Below, in pieces: positions 51,372 through 63,079 of a stretch of DNA of 64,000 nucleotides. Source of the DNA: Seriola aureovittata. Taxonomy: Eukaryota > Chordata > Actinopteri > Carangiformes > Carangidae. The stretch is taken from NCBI RefSeq assembly GCF_021018895.1, contig NC_079377.1, positions 23,116,501-23,180,500 on the forward strand, given 5' to 3'. How positions within the stretch are numbered: the first letter of the stretch is position 1; each line of letters begins with the position of its first letter. The notes below the pieces were generated by a model, which worked only from the letters and a program-made list of their open reading frames with translations, was not told the DNA's origin and ran no database searches. Both the position numbers and the translations under genes were made by a program.

Positions 51372-52750
51372 CCTGTTGGCAATGCAGAACGACTGTACAC
51401 CAAAACAACCAGACATGAGGACACGTGTCTTTCCACCTGCCGTCGCTCTGACGAGAAGTTCAGTCAGTCACGTGATGCCACAAATCAAGCCCAGTGTAAT
51501 AACCCAGTAACACTAAAACATCCACTGCACCTACAAATTATAAAGTCTGTACTGTTTAAAATACATGTCACATGCCTACCTTCCATCACCGTCAGATATA
51601 AATCAAGAGATATACATGCATATACTGTAGCCCACATCATTGGCTGCTGTATGTATATAAAGTAGTCTATTCCATTATTCATTCAATCTTTATTCCAGCA
51701 CTATTTTCGCTCTGCATCCGTGCACAGTTGTTTTCTCCTTTACCATCACCAGAAACAGACGTCGACATCGTTTTATATGTATGTTTTTCACCTATTTGTA
51801 TGTACATAATGGTTATGTTTCCATCTGCCTACCTCTGTCTTTCAGCTGTATGTCTGTTTGTGTCCGTCGTCGTCTGAGGATTGTTCTTGGAACTGTGTCT
51901 GAGTGCGCTGAGAGTAATGAAAAAACCAAAGTCAGAGTTCCCCCGTTAGAAGTTGTGCTTCGAGATTCATTTTCAAAAAGACTTTGATGCACTTGTGCGA
52001 TGTAGTTCATCTCTAATGCATGGTAAACTTTTTTTTTTTTAAATCTGCACTTGTGTTGTAATCCCATCATCACTTTTTGAGGGTACCGGCCCTTTAAGAA
52101 GTCCCACCAAATATGCGACAGTGAGATGAAAATGAGTCGGGCATATTGACATTAATATTGCATCACTTTCAGGACTGTTTGCCATGTTGTTTCGTGAACA
52201 CGACCCACATTCTAGCCAAACAGTCTCATCCTATGAATAAACATTGTTCAAATTAGACAAGACACACACACACACACACGCGCGCTTTACTTTGCCCTGA
52301 GTGTTTGCAGGAAAGCCCTCGTCACTCAGGCTCAAACGCAGGACTCATCTCTCACAGTTATGGCAGATACTTCAAGTTAGGCTCAAACTTAACGGCTCAC
52401 GCTGGATGAAAGACGGAGGCAATTGTGTTGTGTTTTTAATGGCGAGTCTGAGCGTCACCTTTCCATCTCTAAATAAACGAGAGGCGAGGCTGCGCCCCCT
52501 CCCACCCCCACCTCACCGCCGATATTACAGGCTTTTATCCTGCAGACCACAGAACCCGGAGATCAGACCGTGGCACGTTGGATTGAAGATGTAGATTTGA
52601 AAATGCGTTTGAGTGGCAGCTTTGATAAGATGTTGTCAGTCTTGTTGTCTTGGGGAAAAAAATGTTTCAAGCGCAGTGGGTGAGGACCTTGGCACGCCGC
52701 GGAAACATCAGTGCCGAGTGGATGTACTGTTCAGTTGTGAGTGAATGTGA

Positions 52751-52758
52751 TTGTGTGT

Positions 52759-52829
<71 letters not shown>

Positions 52830-52850
52830 TGTGTGTGTGAGTGTGTGTGT

Positions 52851-52889
<39 letters not shown>

Positions 52890-52914
52890 TGTGTGTGTGT
52901 GTGTGAGTGTGTGA
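52751..52914. repeat. long compound (GT)n microsatellite
   Basis: About 160 bases of GT with GTAT and GAGT interruptions, the longest microsatellite in the window. Three minus-strand Thr/His open frames here are artefacts of it. A (CA)n run in the opposite sense lies at 53,037-53,060. Confidence 0.97.
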
Positions 52915-55111
52915 TGTAGCAGGGAGGTATCTGCAGCCAGAGGGCCAGATGGAGACAAATGGATGATCTTTCAAGACAACAGCCCTCCAATTAACACACA
53001 GACACACTCACAAATCACACTCGCACACCCCACATCCACACACACACACACACACACTCACTCACACAAGTACATCAGCCATAGACACACATTATATACA
53101 CACAAACACTTACAGTATATATAGAGAGAGATACATATACACAAAGCTGAGTCTGATTGGTTTTGATCCTTTTCTAATAAAGACGATGAGTTCGGGTCGG
53201 ACTAAATGTTTTATTTTTGACAGCACATTTGTTTACAAAGTCGAGGCTGCTGGATATTTTAATATTTTCACTTTTATACGCAATGTGGAAATTGTGTGTG
53301 TGTGTGTGCTGTACTACAGTTGGGCTTGCAAAGGAAGATTCATGGTGGGAACATAATAAGAATAACAAGGATCATCGGGGGGTTTTTTGTGTGATTTGGA
53401 TCATGTGGAACAAATTAATGGCAGGAGCCTCGTGACACAGGTCCAGCTTAGGAAGTGATTTCTGGCCTGAACACAGGAACTACAACAGTCTGTTAATGCT
53501 TTGATTTATGTCTATGTTGCAATGATTTATGTTCAGCAGAAACATTCAGGGCCAGGACAACAAGCACCGTCCATGGTGCTGGGTGGTGCAACATCTGGAT
53601 TCAGCTCATGATAATATTGTCATTCATCCATAAACAGTAGAAGTAACCGCATGATAAAACCATAAAACTGTATGATTTTAAAATATTTGCATTGAGAACA
53701 CAAACATTAACATTTAGATATAACTACTTTTACATTCTTAATGTGCAACTTAATTTTAATTATTGTTACTTTCATTATAAATAATAATGTTACTAATACT
53801 GTAGAGAGCCGTCAATAGTTTGGTTATACAGTACATGTAGATGTGATGTAATCCATATGTTAGGTGATGTTGTTATTATTGTCCTTCATGTGTGTTATTT
53901 ATTAAGTGCAGGCACCTTTCACATGTTTAGTATTAATGATGACTTCAGTCTTTAACAGCAGTTTTATTTATACAGCAAAAATCACAAATGTGCTTCGCCG
54001 TCAGTTCGTCATACGATTTTCCTTCTGGTGTTAACCTTTCGTCACTTCAGTCTTATCTGTAGGTGTAAAGAAAGTTAGAAAAGATCATTTGGCTAATACC
54101 TACATTATTGATCTTCTGTCCGTCATTAGGGAAATTTAATTCCGTCTAAACTAAAGTATATTTTGGTAAAGCAAAATATATCGGCGCGTACAGTAAATGT
54201 GATTCTCAGGAGACAGAATCAAATAAAAAAGACAACACACACCAATATTCAGCTTAATGTGCCGCCCGACAGCACCAGGCATCTTCGCTGTACCGTCTTA
54301 TATCTCTGACTTCCAGCAGTTTAATGTGAGGAATAAACTGCTGATGAACTGCCCAACACGTCAGGATTCGGCCGTGGTGTTATGGATTTCCTGGAGCCTT
54401 GCAGCATGACCGGGAATAACGATTTTGGATCCCGGCTTCAAGCGCAGGATCTTGACAGGTTAGTGCTGCTTGTAGTTACAAGGCCCTGTCTTTAACCTCC
54501 AAACACCCCGCCTCGCCTCACCACCGCTGTCTCCTCCCACCTCCCCGGGCCGGCAGAGCCCATGTCCGCCTGAACCGCCCGAGCAAACGCCAGCGTGACC
54601 AGGAAGAGGCTTAGTTTCACTTCCTGCCCCCTGCCCTCTCCCCGCACATTTAATATAGTGACTTCTCGTTGAACCTGAACTCTCCCTCGTTGCATTCAGG
54701 CAGCTGACTTTACCTCCAGCGAGAACACATGAACACACACTTACACAGACATGTACACATACAGCACACACACTTGGACATAGAAACACACACACACACA
54801 CACGCACATATATTCTCGGGGCAGACGCACCAATCAGCCTACGACTCTGTATCAGAGTCACACACACATCCACAGGCTTAGTCAGGATTAGACCACACAC
54901 AAACACACACTCTGCAGATATCCACTTGCATCCGCACACACACACAAACAGATGCTCGTTTTATACACACATCCTCTGTCATACAGCCTCTCTAACACAC
55001 ACACTCACACACACACACACACACAGAGGCACAGCGTTTCTCATTATCATGCATAGTGGTAGTGGTTGCATTGATTTCCACTCTGTCTTAAACTTAGCCC
55101 ACACAGTATGT

Positions 55112-55113
<2 letters not shown>

Positions 55114-55160
<47 letters not shown>
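55114..55160. repeat. (GT)n microsatellite
   Basis: GT run; CA runs lie nearby at about 54,785-54,805 and 54,995-55,025. Confidence 0.96.
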
Positions 55161-55161
<1 letters not shown>

Positions 55162-55789
55162 TCAGCTTGGCAGAGCTTCTCCAGGCTGAGTGAAGATTAT
55201 GGCTCAGAGATTTTTCACTTCTCTTTTTTTTTCTCCCTCCCTGCTCTTTCACTCTCTCTGTCTATTACCCCCCCTCCCTCCTCCTCTTCACTCTTACTCC
55301 CTCTCTCTCCTCCTGTCTCTTTATTGCTGTTCACTCCATCAATCTCTGTCTTTCCTCCCACAAAAAAAAAAAAAAGAAAAGTGTCGTTAAGGAATTTCTA
55401 AGAGGCAACTAGAGGGAATGGGAGGAACAGATAGAAATAAAGAGATAGAAGGAGATCGAGATGAATAGATAGAGGGGTGAGGGAGGAGGATGGAGATTAA
55501 AACAGATAGAGGGAGGGATGAAAGGGAGAAAATGCAGGTGGGTAAATAAGGAGAAGACAGGCGGAGATAGGGAGGGAAGGAAGGCTGAAAGAAGATTTCA
55601 GCTGAGATTGGGAATTATTTTGCAAATGGCGAAGTGGAGACGAAACGCTGCGGGACGGTTTGGTGAACGAAGCCGTGAAAAAGCCTCGACACGGCGCTTT
55701 TAATATCCGACATCCAGCTTCTCGGACGTCGGAGAATGCAGCTGGAGGCTGGAGGCGCTCTCCTTCCAGTCAGAGAAGTTGTTCATCCG

Positions 55790-56130
55790 AGATGTCTCAG
55801 GCATTATAGCTATATTATGGGATGTCTTAACCGCTGGCATTGCTCCATTCTAATTAACTACCTCACAGCATATATCTGGCTCCTCAGACATTTAGTTAAT
55901 GGTTTGCAGCAAGGCATGAGCAATCCAATACTGCAATTAGAAAGGTTTACTAACTTCCAAGCAGGAGATAACCTGCAACATAATTACTTAAAGCCTAAAC
56001 CTATAATGCCAAGACCAATTTTTTTTTCTATCACAGGTTTAGCTAATAAATTTCAGATTAGAATAAATAGTTAATCCAATAAATAGCTGTCAGCTGAGCC
56101 AGAATTTAAGCAAGCGCTAGAATAGTGAAG
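55790..56130. promoter_or_regulatory. candidate conserved non-coding element (enhancer-like)
   Basis: This piece stands out from its flanks: AT-rich, complex, free of simple repeats. It contains TTCTAATTAACTACCTCACA, CAGACATTTAGTTAATGG, ACTGCAATTAGAAAGG, CATAATTACTTAAAGCC and ATTTCAGATTAGAATAAATA. The many ATTA/TAAT cores and the even, non-repetitive texture are what deeply conserved vertebrate enhancers look like. The 112-codon open frame through it has no domain and no codon-like structure. Conservation could not be tested. Confidence 0.4.
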
Positions 56131-56204
56131 GATAGATATAATACAAACAGTGTGGTGCGTTTTTGCATTTAGACACTGGGTTGGACAGGAAATCAAAATC
56201 CAAT

Positions 56205-56900
56205 CCAATTAAAGGAGCTGTTAGTAAGTTTTGCTATTGCTACATAGCTAACGATAGCTTTAACAGCTGTTTACTTACCAGTCTAGAAGAAACGCTGCGA
56301 GTTCAACATAAAACTTCGTTCCTTTACTCGCCAACAGCCCTCTCCAGCCGTGGAAACCAACAACAATATTAATTCTCGTCTCTATCGCATCTTTTCTTCT
56401 ACTGAAGTTAGCATGCTAACCAACTTTCCGATAGCGAGTCACCGTATCCACCAGTCTGTCCTGAAGACGCAGCGCTGCTCAGAGGACATATTAACATATT
56501 ATGACCTCATGTCTTGCAAATGCAACAACGGCCTTGAAGCTTTTTTTCAAATCGACTTGTTCAACTTACAAAATATCCCTTTTAAATTATGCACAGCGAG
56601 GAATTTCAACAGTGTTGATGATAACTGTGTGACTGTGTGTTGCGAATCTTCACAAAGACAGCTGAACGTTTAGCAACTAAACAGTCAGACATCCCTCTGA
56701 GGAGCTGGAAGTAAACAGAGATAAAGGAAGAGCGAATATTGGACTTACAGTTGTCATATGGACACTAACACAGCTCCAGATGTTGCTGGATGCGTGAATT
56801 GGTAATTTGCTTTCTAACACGTCAGCCATAGCGTCTTTATGAGCCAGCAATGTGGCGGTGGCGAATCAGAGCCACTTTAAATTCCTCAAAGTGAGCTTTT
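56205..56900. repeat. probable dispersed repeat, class unknown
   Basis: GGAGCTGTTAGTAAGTTTTG, GCTAACGATAGCTTTAACAG and GTTAGCATGCTAACCAACTT are strings I associate with a repeated teleost sequence. I cannot define inverted ends. Two open frames (69 and 107 codons) lie inside without recognisable domains. Confidence 0.4.
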
Positions 56901-57049
56901 ATAGAGAGCACACTTCAAAACAGAATTTATCTATAGTCGTGGCTCAATGTGATGATCATCGGTTTGATAACACCAAGTCTGAACATGCTGGTCAATCTGG
57001 GTTTTCTCAGCTACATAAAAGTTGACATTTGAGAGAAATGTGTTTTCTA

Positions 57050-57548
57050 CTGACGGTATGTTTCCTTTATGGCTGTGGTATTTGTTTTGTCCATTTTGAG
57101 GAAAACAAAAAGGTATGCGAGGTATATCTCTATATATTGCTCTAAAGATCTCCTCCAGATATGTTTTAAGACATATAAAGATAATGTGCTGAATAATAAT
57201 TTATGTTTTTTTTCATCAGAAAAAGGCATTACCGGACCTCGGTTGTCATGGTTACAACAACAAACACGCAGACTGTACCGACAGCGGCGAACTTACCCTC
57301 GTAGCCACGGATGCTGTAATAACAGTCATGGCTTGGTTAGGTTTAGAAAAAGATCGTGATTTGGGTTTAAAGTAAGTACTTCCTCAACATTAGACGATCT
57401 TTTGTCGTCACGGTTACAATGTAAACTGCTGGTGGGAATCGAACGCCGCACTCCTGTGTCATATTCCTCTGTTTTGTCAGCCAATCAGTCGACCAAACAG
57501 CCGCCTCCTGACGGGAGAAAGATTAGTTTGATCCAGTCATACCGTCAG
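57050..57548. mobile_element. Tc1/mariner-type MITE with perfect TIRs and TA target sites
   Basis: The left end CTACTGACGGTATG (57,047-57,060) and right end CATACCGTCAGTAG (57,538-57,551) are exact inverted copies over 14 bases. A TA lies at the same place in each (57,048-57,049 and 57,549-57,550), giving a 499-bp element CTGACGGTATG...CATACCGTCAG with a TA duplication. The interior contains GGTTAGGTTTAG, AAAGATCGTGATTTGGG and GGGAATCGAACGCCGC, a block also seen in part at 4,550-4,580, and has no transposase. Confidence 0.75.
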
Positions 57549-58330
57549 TAGTTTTATGGATTATGAGTATATTTGTTACCTGCTAATTTGACTGATTTTC
57601 CTGGTTTATTCATAGACGTGTCGCCACAAAGTGTCACAAACCTCCGTCCTCCAGCCCACGACTTCGCTGTGCTGGTTGTTGGCAAAACCAATGACGCTGT
57701 CCGCGGTGCTGAAGTAACAGACGGACTTTGGTCTCAACGTACAGCCTCATCCTTTGACACAGAGGTCCAGATTTCTATAACATGCTGCAGGTTTCAGAGC
57801 TGCTTTTATCACCAGCACAACCGCTTCATACGGACTATTTATAAAAGGCATTTATTTGCTTATATGTCAAATCTCCAAGCTGCTTACTCGCCCTGTCATA
57901 TGTTGTGCTCTGCATGTGTTTGCCCCCTACATGAGCAAATTATACATTCTGAGTAGAACAGAGTTGAACTGACAAATGCTAAGTACAACCTTGCTGTGCC
58001 CTACCTCGATCTCTCTCGTCTCCCATCTGCACCAGCCATAACTAATTTTTTTCCCTCTCACCTAATCCCTATAGATCTCTTTTTATTCTCTCGCCCTCTA
58101 TCACTCATTTCCCCTCCTCAGTGTCTTCCTCCGTCGTCTCTACTTTCCCCCTCATCCCTCTCTTTCCTCTCCCTCTCTCTCCCCCCCTTCTTCACATCTG
58201 TCTCCCGCCTCACCACTTCCCTCTCGACTCCCATTTCTCTGCTGTCCTCATATCTATCTCTCTCTCTGTCAGGGGTAGAAGGAGGCAGAGTATCATTTAG
58301 AGAAGATAGCTTTCACAGACATGCCGATGC

Positions 58331-58347
58331 ACACACACACACACGCG

Positions 58348-58381
<34 letters not shown>
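58331..58381. repeat. (AC)n microsatellite
   Basis: AC run with CGCGCACGC interruption near its start. Confidence 0.95.
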
Positions 58382-58383
<2 letters not shown>

Positions 58384-58732
58384 AGAGTTAGCCCGGCTAT
58401 CCATTGTCTCCCAGTGCGTCTCTGTTTTTGGTGGGCAGCTGCTAAACTAGATGTTATAAAGTGCAACTGGTGCTCTGTTTGGGGAGAGCTCGAGAAGAGA
58501 GAGAGTAATAGAAAGAGAGGAGTAGGAGGTAAAGCGAGAGGGGGCGAGAAAGAGGAGGGGAGGAGAGGAGAGGAGGAGAGGGGGGAACAGTGGATAGAGA
58601 GAGAGACGAAGCGGGGGAGATGGAAACAGGAATGAAACACAGGAAAAAGCGAGGCGGGGGGAAAAGCAATCCTGTTGGCGCTGATAGATTTCTGGGAGAA
58701 CAATGTTATCTCTGCCTCTCTCTCCCTCTCAT

Positions 58733-58760
58733 ACACACACACACACACACCCACTCAAAT

Positions 58761-58790
<30 letters not shown>
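58733..58790. repeat. paired (AC)n microsatellites
   Basis: Two AC runs are separated by CCACTCAAATAC. Confidence 0.94.
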
Positions 58791-58792
<2 letters not shown>

Positions 58793-58965
58793 TCAGACGC
58801 ACACCTTGTAATAGAGAGAGCTAACAAATCTTTGTGGAGAAGTACATGTATCCGCAGCCTTTATTTTACAACCAAGAAACGCTCTAAAGGCGGCGCAGAA
58901 GACTTACAAAGAAGTCGAACCGTCCTGAAATAGAAACACGGTCAAACTCGTTGCCGCATACAAAT

Positions 58966-58967
58966 CT

Positions 58968-59062
<95 letters not shown>
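58966..59062. repeat. (GT)n microsatellite
   Basis: About 95 bases of GT with a phase slip (GTGGTG) in the middle. Confidence 0.97.
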
Positions 59063-59063
<1 letters not shown>

Positions 59064-60536
59064 GGTTTATTTACATTCCACGCTGCACGGCGGCGCGTGG
59101 TGAGGAGAGAGGTAAACCGAGGGAAGCCGGAAATAGAAGTGACAGAAAAGCTGAGACAGGTGATGTTCAGGCTGCGGTGAGAGAGTGACAGAGATGGCAG
59201 AGGAAACATCATTTTAAAAGCCTCTTATTAAAAGAGTGTTTCCCACAAGATGGTCAGGCAGTACCCAGTGACCCCACCGTAATGGAATACTCCATCTTTT
59301 GAGCATCAGATACTGATCTGAGAGACGTTCTTAAAGGTCGTAGCTCGTTCTTCTGTCGTCAACAGTGGATTCAAACAAGTGACTCAAACATCAGAACATC
59401 CAGTAGAAACTTCTCAAACCGTTCAAGCAACATTATCGACACCGTCGGTCATTTGTGAAACGGCCTAAAAATGACACGTTTGACTTGTGTGTCAGGAGAA
59501 AAGGCGGAGGCAGCGCGACGTTGTTGTGAAGCGTCAACGGCAACGATGACATTTCGCGAAAACTTCACAAAGTACTTGTTTAAACCAAGCATCAACCTCC
59601 GAGGCTGAAAAATGAAGCCAACGCGGTAAGGCTTAAAGTTCTGCATGATTAAAGGCGTGGCGCCTTGAGTGACAGGCGGGAGAGCGTATGCCGGCACGCA
59701 CCCAAGTCTCGACTTATTGCTCCTCGTAATTAGGTCACGTTAAATACAGGAGGATCCCAGTTAAATGTTTCATGTAGATCAAATCGATATTTTGAGCTCA
59801 TTAACTTCATAGTTGTGAATCAGGCGATTGTGGTGTTTGTGGCTTCTCAACAAAGAGGTGATCACGGCTTGAAACTGAATCTTTTACTGATTTCTAAACT
59901 GAATAAGGTTCGATAAGGGACCTGAAAGGATTTGATTTTGGATTCCAGAAGAATAAAATGTTATCAAACCCTAGTTTTGAAAGCCATTGACAAACAATAT
60001 GGTCCTGCTGATAGGAAGCATCAGACCAGAAAAAGCTTTTATTGGTTATTCTGGAAGACTTGTCAACAAATCAATTAATCAATAAGTCACAGAATAAGCA
60101 GTGAGCTGTGTAGGCGATGGTGTAGAAGTTGTCATGGAAATGATGTTGCTGTGGCTCTGTTGTGTAGAAACTGAGCGTCTGAACATACTGACCAGCGTTG
60201 CCAGGTGTACAATAATTATTCTGACATATCTTAGTTTCATTTTTTACCCATAATAGAAAAGTGGTTTGGAGCTGATCTGAAACCAGCCTGATTATTCTCC
60301 ATATGTTAATTGTGTCTGTAATGTATTATTTAATCTGTCCCTGGATCGTCCCTTAAATGATCCAATCAAATCTCTGCAGGGATCTTGTGAGACGGCCGCT
60401 GCTGCTGATCAGAGCCGCTTGAAAATTCCTCATGACAACTTTGGCGTGGTGAAGCGCTTCCTGTTTGGTGCGAGTTACAGGCCGTACCTGTAGCCTATTT
60501 GCATATTTGCTGGGATGCATGTGCGCTGTAAGATTG

Positions 60537-60538
<2 letters not shown>

Positions 60539-60569
<31 letters not shown>
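60539..60569. repeat. (ATA)n trinucleotide microsatellite
   Basis: About ten ATA units; translated it gives an Asn run in a spurious frame. Confidence 0.95.
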
Positions 60570-60570
<1 letters not shown>

Positions 60571-61387
60571 GCTGGCATGTTGTTGGAGCCTATTTCAGTC
60601 AACTTGCTGAACCCATGAATATAAGATCAGATCTCTGGAACAGAATAATGGAATAATAAACTCAGTGAGCAGCAGACTGGATTTACATGTGCAATGATTT
60701 GCCCTGAAATACACTAATCCTGTCGTCCTAATCCTGCCAACACTGATAATGAACATATAGACGAATGGTGTAGAAGTGGATTTTGTAGCAGGAGTGGTTT
60801 GAAAAATTTCTATGGACATTATGAAGCTTTTTCTTTTTTTTTTTGTGCTGCGACTCTGAATTGCCATTGGAATTCATTGTAACTGCTGCGACTTCAGACC
60901 GACTTCCAGCTGTTGTTGCACCATGAAAGAGAAAGAGACAAAACCCTTGCAGAGCCACCGTTCAAGATTCCACGTGGTGAATATTTGACACTCAAAGGGA
61001 AAAAATTTCAATGGAAGTGCGGCTTGAGCATTGTCATCTCAACAACAAGGAGGTCTGGGGCTGGATGAAGCACCCTGCCGTCTGAGGCTCTGCCTGGAAA
61101 AACCAGCGACACCGCGACAGGTCAACTCTGAATTGTTCATTAGGATGTGAATGTGTTTGTTTCTGTTTCGGCAGAACCAAAGAAGCTGAACCGAGATGTC
61201 AAACTGACCCGAAAAAGAAACGCACTCGAACTCCTTGTTGCATACAGATGTGTGCATACTCTGATTATTTATGTGCAGTCCCCTCTGCAAGTGAGCGTCT
61301 GGTGATATAAGAGCTAGCAGTAAACCTCCTGATAAGCTTTGTCAAAATGAGAAAATATGAAGCTCTGTTTTAACGATTCAAAGCTCA

Positions 61388-62225
61388 TGGTCTGAGGCGC
61401 GTGGCGCAAGTGCATTCAGGACGTGTCCGTGTCACTTTTGCTGTTTCGACGGCAGAAAAAACAGTCGCTGCTCCAGGCGCACGGTTCAAAAGGGTTTTTA
61501 CCTAATCTCTGAATTATTCATGAGTATAAACCAATCACAGTGCCATCTCCCATTCCCTTTAAGAGCCAGGTGAGTTTGCACCTCGGCGATTTGCTATTAT
61601 AATGGTGCAGTGTTTCGCACAGTTACATTCTGTTTGCGGTCAGTTGGCGTGATTGACACGCTGCTCACACCTCTACAGTGAAGTAACGGCACAAATCACA
61701 ACAATAGACATTTTTCATATCATATGATGAGAAGTGTGAATAAATCTTCAGTTCATTATGAAACTGTGGTGACAATTAGTTGACGTGTGGGGGAACACTG
61801 TGTCGGATTTACCACGTAGTAAGAAAGACGCTTCTCTGCAGAGTCTCGTGCAGGAGACATCCATGACACACGACAGCGTTACACAACACGCCACGTCACG
61901 AAGAAGCTCCGACCTTCTGAGGCTGGGTCGTAATGTTCCACCTGACTTATCCCAACATCTGAGCTCATCTTCAGCTCACTCTGCGCGCCCGCCTCTGTTG
62001 ACACATTTAATGCTCCTTAAAAATAACGCCACTGTTTTCAGACCAGGTTTTTGATGGTCAGTCACTTTCCGCTGCCTCAAGATAGCAGCGCGTCAACAAA
62101 CACACCTCACTGTAAGACCAACACGCCCATGGGCGCACAGATGAGCGCATTTGTGTATTTGTTGTTTAAACAACATGGGCATTTGACGGGAAAATGACAA
62201 CTGCGTCAGTCTGAAACTAGAGAAG
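61388..62225. mobile_element. degenerate non-autonomous transposon-like repeat
   Basis: Strings such as ACCAATCACAGTGCCATCTC, CCCTTTAAGAGCCAGGTGAG and GATTTGCTATTATAATGGTG near the left, and CCTCAAGATAGCAGCGCGTC, ACGCCCATGGGCGCACAGAT and ACGGGAAAATGACAACTGCG near the right, match a repeat I remember in percomorph fish. The pieces keep the expected order over about 800 bases. Terminal repeats are not resolved, and the 89-codon frame inside is not gene-like. Confidence 0.5.
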
Positions 62226-62789
62226 ACAGTTGCGTTGTGCTTTACGACCCTTTCCACGTGTGAGACGGACCTTTGTCTTTAAATCCCGTTGAATCTGTGG
62301 TTATATTTAACTGAGACACCCTCAACTCTTCTCACTTCTCAACCACATTTAGCCCAGTTTTAACCTTGATGTCTAGACATGACTAAAACCACTATCAGTA
62401 ACAAGACGGTCAACAGGCTGCGGTGAGGGAACGACGAAGGCGTCCGCGAGAAAATGAGGATTTAAAACCTGCATCTCATCTGCAGCCGTCGACCACGAGG
62501 CGATGAACCTGGGGGCAGGAAATGGAGCTGCTCTTCCACAACGACACACAACTCATCATGTGGCATTTTACACTTATCACCGCCGCTCGCAAAGCGGCGG
62601 CTGGTGTGTGAAACACTTGACGGGTTCAGCCTGCGAGCGTGTACGCACTCGGAGGTACAAAGCCAATGTGGCGCGTCGTGATTTTTTATTTATTTTTTAA
62701 TAAATGCGCCCTTTTGTCTGTGTGAACTTGTCAAAATTTGATTAGTTTTCCACAGCAAGCATGGCTTTTACACATATACAAACACATTC

Positions 62790-62948
62790 ACACACACACA
62801 CACACACACACACTCAGGGATAGACTCAGCTTCCTTGTGTAAGGCCTATTCATTTTGCCACAAGTGGTCCCAGATTGGATCTGGTCAGAGTCCCATTACG
62901 TCTCACCTTGGGTGACCTTAAGATGCCCCACCCTGCCCCCAACACACA

Positions 62949-62983
<35 letters not shown>

Positions 62984-63041
62984 ACACATACTCATGCACA
63001 TAAACACACAGACAAATGCCTTCTCAAAACTATATTAAGGT

Positions 63042-63076
<35 letters not shown>
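62790..63076. repeat. cluster of three (AC)n microsatellites
   Basis: AC runs at about 62,790-62,813, 62,944-62,981 and 63,041-63,076 are separated by unique sequence. Confidence 0.94.

Positions 63077-63079
<3 letters not shown>

Noticed and set aside
52667..52990. Thr/His-repeat open frames over GT microsatellites here and at 34,127-34,430, 38,387-39,113, 58,904-59,212
   Set aside because: They are purely products of dinucleotide repeats that lack stop codons.
54460..54945. 161-codon Cys/Val-rich minus-strand frame
   Set aside because: About half of it is translated (CA)n sequence; the rest has no recognisable domain.
57425..57445. tRNA B-box-like GGGAATCGAAC (reverse sense) as a tRNA gene
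   Set aside because: No matching A-box or cloverleaf is seen around it, and it lies inside a TIR-bounded element.
57573..57956. 127-codon plus-strand frame
   Set aside because: It follows directly after a MITE end, has no recognisable domain or splice context, and similar-length frames occur by chance in this window.
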